10,996 nt of DNA from an uncultured Candidatus Saccharibacteria bacterium (GTDB taxonomy: Bacteria > Patescibacteriota > Saccharimonadia > Saccharimonadales > Saccharimonadaceae), in assembly GCA_949070545.1 (NCBI GenBank), contig CARTQV010000018.1, positions 1-10,996 on the forward strand, read 5' to 3'. A model generated the notes under the pieces. That model saw only the letters and a program-made list of their open reading frames with translations. It ran no database searches and was not told the DNA's origin. A program made the position numbers and the translations under genes. Below, piece after piece: positions 7,378 to 10,996 of this stretch (within the stretch, counting starts at the first letter, position 1; each line of letters starts with the position of its first letter).

Positions 7378-7386
7378 ATTATACCA
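7378..7386 (-). promoter_or_regulatory. Extended -10 promoter of the ATPase operon (leaderless)
   Basis: Reads TGGTATAAT on the minus strand, a perfect extended -10. Only six bases (AGTTGC) separate it from the ATG at 7371, so the expected +1 is the A of the start codon. No ribosome site exists upstream. It forms one arm of the 7377-7405 palindrome. Confidence 0.75.
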
Positions 7387-7395
7387 TATAATATA

Positions 7396-7404
7396 TGGTA
7401 TAAT
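7396..7404 (+). promoter_or_regulatory. Extended -10 promoter of the small Cys/His membrane protein
   Basis: Reads TGGTATAAT on the plus strand, the mirror of the ATPase promoter. Predicted +1 near 7411, giving a leader of about three bases before the ATG at 7414. No ribosome site precedes that ATG, which supports start by leaderless initiation. Confidence 0.7.
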
Positions 7405-7413
7405 AACAGAGAT

Positions 7414-7710
7414 ATGAAGAATCGTTGCCATTGTGGGCTCAAGGAGCATTTCTGTCATTTCCGAGCGAGAAAACTCGGGGCTCTAGGTTTAGTTTTGATG
7501 GGTATACATATTATATTTCATATTGTTGAATGCTTGGTTCTGCCGGCTATCTTAATCGGATTAAGTGGACAAATACAGGTCGAAACTGAGACCCGAAATC
7601 CCGCAGGTAACGAGCAGAATAAAGTCGAAGATTATGGTCTATGGCGAGAACGCACGATGCTAATTCAAGGTCCAATCTTGGTCGATTATTTTCCGCAGAA
7701 TACCCAATAG
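7414..7710 (+). CDS. Small Cys/His-rich one-TM membrane protein, unknown
   Basis: 98 residues. The N-terminal part MKNRCHCGLKEHFCHFRARK is rich in Cys and His (three Cys, three His within 15 residues). A hydrophobic segment follows from about residue 21 to 50 and contains HIIFHIVEC, placing His and Cys inside or at the edge of the membrane. A polar tail of about 45 residues ends the protein. The pattern suggests metal or redox chemistry, but this is inference; I do not recognise a family. The frame is open upstream to 7264, but that part is antisense to the ATPase N-terminus and crosses the palindrome; the ATG at 7414, three bases after the predicted transcription start, is preferred. Its last 25 bases overlap tail-to-tail with the next minus-strand gene. 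Confidence 0.6.
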   Translation: MKNRCHCGLKEHFCHFRARKLGALGLVLMGIHIIFHIVECLVLPAILIGLSGQIQVETETRNPAGNEQNKVEDYGLWRERTMLIQGPILVDYFPQNTQ

Positions 7711-8078
7711 ATAAAAGCGCCCATAAAGCCGGCAACGGCGACCACTAAAACTCGAAACAAAACACCGCAAAACCCAGAAAACCAACGGCGAACCTTGTGG
7801 CGGTCGTAGCGTTTAATTGCGTCCCAAAGTTCATCATGAATCGTAGCATCTTCACGCAAGGCACGACGCATAACGCTCGTCACAGCATCAATCGCGAGAA
7901 CTTGGGTATCCAGACAGCCAGAAAACGTGCGCGCGAAACGCTCATTGTTTTTCGTGCGCTTTTCGAGGCGCAATAGACGCTGCTCAAGGTCCTTTAAATG
8001 GTCAGCTTTTTTGGTAGTTTTTCGTGTAGCTGGGCTACTGGTTTCTTGCGACCGAACAGGGTCTGTTTTTTTGCTCAT
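7686..8078 (-). CDS. Coiled-coil protein with C-terminal membrane anchor, unknown
   Basis: 130 residues. Residues 1-25 are polar and Ser/Thr/Lys-rich (MSKKTDPVRSQETSS), residues about 26-50 form a heptad-like charged helix (DLEQRLLRLEKRTKNNERF), residues 50-95 are helical and basic, and residues about 102-126 are a single membrane segment (VLFRVLVVAVAGFMGAFIYW) just before the end. This is a tail-anchored-like layout with a cytoplasmic basic domain. The frame is open to a GTG at 8159, but the predicted promoter (8163-8171) would start transcription downstream of that codon, and the ATG at 8078 has GGAGG six bases upstream. No family recognised. It converges with the small membrane protein gene and diverges from the VanY gene. 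Confidence 0.7.
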   Translation of the reverse strand: MSKKTDPVRSQETSSPATRKTTKKADHLKDLEQRLLRLEKRTKNNERFARTFSGCLDTQVLAIDAVTSVMRRALREDATIHDELWDAIKRYDRHKVRRWFSGFCGVLFRVLVVAVAGFMGAFIYWVFCGK

Positions 8079-8084
8079 GCGGGG

Positions 8085-8089
8085 CCTCC
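8085..8089 (-). promoter_or_regulatory. Ribosome site fixing the 8078 start
   Basis: GGAGG on the minus strand, six bases before the ATG at 8078. It argues against the in-frame upstream GTG at 8159, which has no ribosome site. Confidence 0.65.
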
Positions 8090-8162
8090 ACTCTCCGTTA
8101 TATTGATCCGCCTTGCCCAAGAGCGTTTTTCCCTTTTTCTTTTCCCACTCGTTCTTCACCCT

Positions 8163-8171
8163 AGTATAGCA
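8163..8171 (-). promoter_or_regulatory. Extended -10 promoter of the coiled-coil/TM gene
   Basis: Reads TGCTATACT on the minus strand. Predicted +1 near 8156 gives a leader of about 78 bases. A TTTACA at 8189-8194 is too far upstream (20-base spacer) to be a good -35. Confidence 0.5.
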
Positions 8172-8188
8172 TAAAAGATTTTCGCGCG

Positions 8189-8226
8189 TGTAAAAAATAT
8201 TGAACAGAATTGTTGTATTTTTTACA
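8189..8226. repeat. Inverted repeat in a divergent intergenic region
   Basis: TGTAAAAAATA (8189-8199) and TATTTTTTACA (8216-8226) are perfect 11-base reverse complements; an inner AACA/TGTT pair (8203-8206, 8211-8214) adds to the dyad. It sits between two divergent promoters, where no transcript should end, so an operator is likelier than a terminator. Confidence 0.65.
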
Positions 8227-8248
8227 ACGATTAGATTACTTAATGATA

Positions 8249-8257
8249 TGCTACAAT
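8249..8257 (+). promoter_or_regulatory. Extended -10 promoter of the VanY gene (leaderless)
   Basis: Reads TGCTACAAT. Seven bases separate it from the ATG at 8265, predicting a transcript start at 8264 or 8265. No ribosome site is present upstream of that ATG. Confidence 0.65.
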
Positions 8258-8264
8258 AAGCATA

Positions 8265-9350
8265 ATGAGGAAGTGGAGCAAAAAGTCGAAATTAGCGAAG
8301 ATTGTCGTTTCTTTAGGATTAGTTTTGTTGTTGATAGCGATTGGGCTCATCGCTTATGAAAACTCGGCCTTACGGAAACTAGAGCGGGTCGGATATAACC
8401 GCGAGGAAGTCGAGACGATTCTAGAGATGGTCGAAAAAAGTGATATTGAGTTGCTTTTAGCCCATAAGTATGACGAACGCGTCGACGAGTTGGTGAAAGA
8501 TGGTAATTTCCAAAATGGGAAACTCTCGGAATATTTGGATGGATTGGACAAATACGCGATTAGCGCCGAGGGGCTAATCCAACTTGTAAATCATCCAGAT
8601 TATGACCCAGCGGAAGACTATAGCGAGCTAGAACGGGCGATTTTGAAGGAAAAATATTATTTGTCGCGAAATTATGAGCGGTATTTAGCAGCAGCGAGAT
8701 CGGTGAACGAAGAGGTTGAGGCCGCGGAGATTGTCGCGCAAGTCAATAGTAACCGCGACCGTGAGTATTATACGGAACCTGAAGCAGCTGATATTGACGC
8801 TGGGGATTTGTTGCTTGTGAACAAATATTATTATCTGGGGCCAGATTATGATGTTGATATCGTCGCCATGGATGCAACTTATGGGCAAATCGGAGTCGAG
8901 ATGGAGCGTGAGACTTATGAATATTTTCAGAAAATGGCAGAAGCGGCACTCCTTGACGGCGTACAACTCTACGTCACGTCAGGCTATCGAGATTACACCG
9001 ACCAAGAAGAAGTGTTTGCAAGTTATCTCGCGGAGGGTGGCGAGGCTCACGCACTAGTTTACGCAGCGAAACCGGGTTATTCCGAGCATCAGACAGGTCG
9101 CGCGCTTGATATTTTTACGCCTGGGATGACTTTGACAAGTTTCGCTGGCACGAAAGGCGCGAATTGGTTGGCCAATGAAGCTTATAAATATGGTTTTGTC
9201 TTGCGTTATCCAGAAGACAAAGTTGAGATAACTGGTTACGAATATGAGCCTTGGCACTATCGTTATGTCGGGAAAGATGCTGCAAAGACGATTTATAATG
9301 AAGGGTTGTCACTCGAAGAATATTATGCTTATTACATCGCAAGAGGTTAG
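8265..9350 (+). CDS. VanY-type D-alanyl-D-alanine carboxypeptidase, membrane anchored
   Basis: Zinc D,D-carboxypeptidase (peptidase M15B, VanY/DdcY-like) that removes the terminal D-Ala from peptidoglycan stem peptides. 361 residues: a basic N-terminus, one membrane segment (about 12-30) acting as signal anchor, a charged, mostly helical stalk (about 32-165), and the catalytic domain (about 180-361). Visible motifs: SGYRDYTDQEEVF at 239-251 (substrate Arg242), GYSEHQTGRALDI at 271-283 with zinc ligands His275 and Asp282, and EPWHYRYVG at 328-336 with catalytic Glu328 and third ligand His331. All catalytic residues are present. The symbol is left empty because 'vanY' implies glycopeptide resistance, and no van cluster is visible. 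The gene stands alone, with its own leaderless-type promoter. It could trim the cell's own wall or that of a neighbour. Confidence 0.95.
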   Translation: MRKWSKKSKLAKIVVSLGLVLLLIAIGLIAYENSALRKLERVGYNREEVETILEMVEKSDIELLLAHKYDERVDELVKDGNFQNGKLSEYLDGLDKYAISAEGLIQLVNHPDYDPAEDYSELERAILKEKYYLSRNYERYLAAARSVNEEVEAAEIVAQVNSNRDREYYTEPEAADIDAGDLLLVNKYYYLGPDYDVDIVAMDATYGQIGVEMERETYEYFQKMAEAALLDGVQLYVTSGYRDYTDQEEVFASYLAEGGEAHALVYAAKPGYSEHQTGRALDIFTPGMTLTSFAGTKGANWLANEAYKYGFVLRYPEDKVEITGYEYEPWHYRYVGKDAAKTIYNEGLSLEEYYAYYIARG

Positions 9351-9369
9351 GTCCTGAATTAGCCTAACT
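9345..9369. other. Weak hairpin between convergent gene ends
   Basis: GTTAGG (9346-9351) pairs with CCTAAC (9363-9368) across the eight-base gap between the VanY stop and the DUF362 stop. There is no T-run on either side, so a terminator role is doubtful. Confidence 0.25.
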
Positions 9370-10279
9370 CTACTAGTTCATAATCCTTAGAACCTAAACC
9401 AAGCTCTGCGGCAGCGTCAATAATCAGGCGTCCGTTTTGTTGTTCGATGCGTTCGATCATATGATCGCGTCCAAGATCAGTGGAGCTCCAAATCATATCA
9501 ATGCAAGCTTGGTCGAGGGCAACTGGGTTGAGTGACCCAGCGATGCCGATATCAGCCATACATGGCGCTTCGGGCTCCTTAGCATAATCGCAATCAATTG
9601 AAAGGTTATTTATCACATTGATATAAAGAATCGGCTTACCTTGTTCAGACATATAATCCGATACGGACTTGGCCGCCTCGGCCATTGACTCGAGAAAATC
9701 ATTCTGGGATGGCAACATTTCAGCCATGTTCTCTTCCGAATCGAAACAATGATAAAATTTCTCCAAATCACGCGATTTGCCGGCCGTATGGATATAAACT
9801 TTACCAACAGCAGAAGCAACTCCAATCGCTTGGTTCTTCAGGACACCGCCGAACCCACCCATCTGATGACCTTTGAAATGGGCGAGATTAATCATTGCGT
9901 CATAGTTATCAAGATTCTTACCGATGATGTCGACTTTGAGATGTTTTCCGCCGTATACAGGAATCTCTTTGTCGCCTTCAGCGTCCATGATATCAACGAC
10001 GGCGATTTTCGTGAAACCGTGTTCCTCAGCGGTTTTGAGATGTGCCTCCGTGTCGTTTCGCGCACCTTCATAAGCAGTATTGCATTCTACAAGTGTACCA
10101 TGCACTTTTTGAACGAGCTTACGAATCAAATTCGGATCAAGATGATTCGGATTGCCAGCCTCGCCGGTCGAGATTTTAACAGCAACTTTTCCCGTCAAAG
10201 GCAAGCTCAACGCTTCATAGATCCGTACTAAGTTCTCGGGTGAAATTTCTCTTGTGAAATAAACTTGGGATTTTGCCAT
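9359..10279 (-). CDS. DUF362 domain-containing protein
   Basis: 306 residues covering a full DUF362 domain, a family of uncertain role often linked to iron-sulfur proteins. Recognisable parts: VAVKISTGE near 32-40, HFKGHQMGGFGGVLKNQAIG at 134-153 (the family's 'H....GFGG.LKN.GIG' core), DFLESMAEAAKSVSDY near 184-199, and ADIGIAGSLNPVALDQACID at 242-261. No ferredoxin-type CxxCxxC cluster is present; scattered cysteines at 66, 168, 230, 240 and 259 could still bind a metal. The ATG at 10279 is chosen because AAAGGA (10284-10289) precedes it and the longer frame to 10339 would overlap the dUTPase C-terminus. It follows the dUTPase by 19 bases in one operon. No specific reaction can be assigned. 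Confidence 0.9.
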   Translation of the reverse strand: MAKSQVYFTREISPENLVRIYEALSLPLTGKVAVKISTGEAGNPNHLDPNLIRKLVQKVHGTLVECNTAYEGARNDTEAHLKTAEEHGFTKIAVVDIMDAEGDKEIPVYGGKHLKVDIIGKNLDNYDAMINLAHFKGHQMGGFGGVLKNQAIGVASAVGKVYIHTAGKSRDLEKFYHCFDSEENMAEMLPSQNDFLESMAEAAKSVSDYMSEQGKPILYINVINNLSIDCDYAKEPEAPCMADIGIAGSLNPVALDQACIDMIWSSTDLGRDHMIERIEQQNGRLIIDAAAELGLGSKDYELVELG

Positions 10280-10283
10280 ATTT

Positions 10284-10289
10284 TCCTTT
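10284..10289 (-). promoter_or_regulatory. Ribosome site fixing the DUF362 start
   Basis: AAAGGA on the minus strand, four bases before the ATG at 10279. It supports this start over the in-frame ATG at 10339 inside the dUTPase gene. Confidence 0.6.
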
Positions 10290-10298
10290 CTAATTTCA

Positions 10299-10739
10299 TT
10301 AATAGCTACTACGACGTTCTCCACTCGCCACGTCATCATCAGCTTTTAAAAACTTTTGGAAAACGACCTGAGCAATACGATCACCTTTTTTAATTAATAA
10401 ATCATGATCGAGCACGTTAAAAACCATAACCTTTATATGTCCATCGTTATCAGGATTATTATAATAATCCGCATCAATCAACCCAATACCATTCGAAAGT
10501 ACGATCCCACGACCGGGCCCAGAACTACGGTTGATCAATAGATAGCATTCATCTGGTTGACAATAAGCTTTCAAGCCGGTTGGAATGAGAACTGGTTTCT
10601 GTCCGGGCCGAAAAGCTGGGACCAGCGTATCTTCAGCAGCAGCGACATCGTAGCCTGCAGCACCCGCCGTTTCGCGACGAGGTAATTTGATATCTTTATT
10701 TTCCCACCCGCTTGCTATCTCGAAGCCTCGTTGTTTCAT
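10299..10739 (-). CDS. dut: dUTP diphosphatase (dUTPase), motif V shortened
   Basis: Hydrolyses dUTP to dUMP and pyrophosphate, lowering uracil incorporation and feeding dTMP synthesis; family members are homotrimers. 146 residues with motif I AAGYDV (27-32), motif II NRSSGPGRG (70-78), motif III NGIGLIDADYYNN (83-95, catalytic Asp89 and uracil-side Tyr92) and motif IV GDRIAQVVF (119-127). Motif V, normally ending 'GGFGSTG' and folding over the active site of the neighbouring subunit, stops early as GERRSSY followed by TAA. Tyr146 may replace the usual Phe, but the Gly-Ser-Thr-Gly phosphate loop is missing, and the other two frames do not restore it. The ATG lies six bases after a perfect extended -10, with no ribosome site, so the message is probably leaderless. 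First gene of a two-gene operon with the DUF362 gene. Confidence 0.93.
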   Translation of the reverse strand: MKQRGFEIASGWENKDIKLPRRETAGAAGYDVAAAEDTLVPAFRPGQKPVLIPTGLKAYCQPDECYLLINRSSGPGRGIVLSNGIGLIDADYYNNPDNDGHIKVMVFNVLDHDLLIKKGDRIAQVVFQKFLKADDDVASGERRSSY

Positions 10740-10745
10740 AGTTTC

Positions 10746-10754
10746 ATTATAGCA
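10746..10754 (-). promoter_or_regulatory. Extended -10 promoter of the dut operon (leaderless)
   Basis: Reads TGCTATAAT on the minus strand, then GAAACT, then the ATG at 10739. The six-base gap puts the expected +1 at the A of the start codon. It lies in the 26-base gap after the ABC transporter stop. Confidence 0.75.
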
Positions 10755-10765
10755 TGAATGTAGCG

Positions 10766-10996
10766 TTATTCGGTATCGACAAACTGCGAATTATAAAGTT
10801 CCGCATAGAAGCCGTTTTTCGCAAGCAACTCTTCGTGAGTACCGTGCTCGACAATGTTGCCAGCACGCATAACGAGAATCAAATCAGAATTACGAATGGT
10901 CGAAAGACGATGCGCAATCACAAAACTCGTGCGACCGTGGGTAAGCTTTTCAAAAGCGTCTTGGATGAGTTGTTCGGTGCGCGTGTCGACGTTTGA
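10766..10996 (-). CDS. ABC transporter ATP-binding subunit, C-terminal 76 residues (5' end outside window)
   Basis: The minus frame enters from the window edge and ends at the TAA at 10766-10768. The visible part begins SNVDTRTEQLI, the D-loop just after the Walker B of an ABC nucleotide-binding domain, followed by GRTSFVIAHRLSTIRNSDLI with the switch (H-loop) His, and the usual ending GNIVEHGTHEELLAKNGFYAEL. The spelling SNVDTRTE and AHRLSTI is typical of exporter-type half transporters with fused membrane and ATPase domains (MsbA/LmrA-like), so the missing part probably includes a six-TM domain. Substrate cannot be inferred. The dut promoter starts within the 26 bases after its stop; no clear terminator separates them. 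Confidence 0.93.
   Translation of the reverse strand, partial: SNVDTRTEQLIQDAFEKLTHGRTSFVIAHRLSTIRNSDLILVMRAGNIVEHGTHEELLAKNGFYAELYNSQFVDTE

Larger units (their letters stand above)
7377..7405. repeat. 29-base palindrome between divergent genes (probable operator)
   Basis: Left arm TATTATACCATATA (7377-7390) and right arm 7392-7405 are perfect reverse complements around the single base 7391. Each arm contains a complete extended -10 element, one for each divergent gene, so anything binding here would occlude both promoters. The dyad could also simply follow from two mirrored promoters, but the symmetry extends beyond the -10 hexamers into CCATATA/TATATGG. Confidence 0.8.

Noticed and set aside
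7372..7458. 29-residue N-terminal extension of the ATPase
   Set aside because: It runs through the divergent promoter palindrome, upstream of the predicted transcript start, and its residues look like translated AT-rich DNA.
8079..8159. GTG start at 8159 for the coiled-coil/TM protein
   Set aside because: The predicted promoter starts transcription downstream of this codon and there is no ribosome site; GGAGG marks 8078.
10280..10339. Upstream 20-residue extension of the DUF362 protein
   Set aside because: It overlaps the dUTPase end; a clear SD marks the start at 10279.

Overview
The window reads as bacterial chromosome from a small-genome lineage, most likely Candidate Phyla Radiation and probably Saccharibacteria (TM7). 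This is inferred from tightly packed operons with overlapping start/stop codons, a DUF87/HerA-like ATPase next to an unrecognised repeat protein, a secreted cutinase-fold protein, a bactofilin-like membrane protein and a DUF362 protein. TGA is used as a true stop (ends of ung, the repeat protein and the repaired ATPase) and Trp is TGG, so this is not the recoded-TGA code of Gracilibacteria/Absconditabacteria. No tRNA, rRNA, IS element or CRISPR array was seen, and no gene-free stretch reaches 300 bases.

Layout: (1) 1-816, minus: 3'-truncated secreted cutinase-family serine hydrolase with its own promoter. (2) 910-7371, minus: a compact run of seven genes, in transcription order HerA/VirD4-like ATPase (frameshifted near its C-terminus), a Cys-rich 12-residue-repeat protein, a DUF167 protein, a GNAT acetyltransferase (second promoter), a CorA-like two-TM protein, a bactofilin-like membrane protein with a Lys/Ala tail, and uracil-DNA glycosylase, closed by a weak terminator. 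(3) 7377-7405: a near-perfect palindrome carrying mirrored extended -10 promoters, one for the ATPase operon and one for a small Cys/His-rich membrane protein (7414-7710, plus). (4) 7686-8078, minus: coiled-coil protein with a C-terminal TM, divergent from a VanY-type D,D-carboxypeptidase (8265-9350, plus); an inverted repeat lies between them. (5) 9359-10739, minus: dUTPase followed by a DUF362 protein. (6) 10766-10996, minus: C-terminal end of an ABC transporter.

Two themes stand out. First, transcription starts share one pattern: seven extended -10 elements (TGnTAnnnT), and at three genes (ATPase, VanY, dUTPase) the -10 ends 6-7 bases before the ATG with no Shine-Dalgarno (SD), predicting leaderless mRNAs. 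Operon-internal genes instead mostly carry clear SD sequences or overlap the preceding stop codon. Second, the gene content joins envelope functions (cutinase-fold enzyme, VanY, bactofilin-like and CorA-like membrane proteins) with uracil exclusion from DNA (dUTPase, Ung). The least explained piece is the ATPase plus Cys-rich solenoid pair, co-translated through an 8-base overlap.
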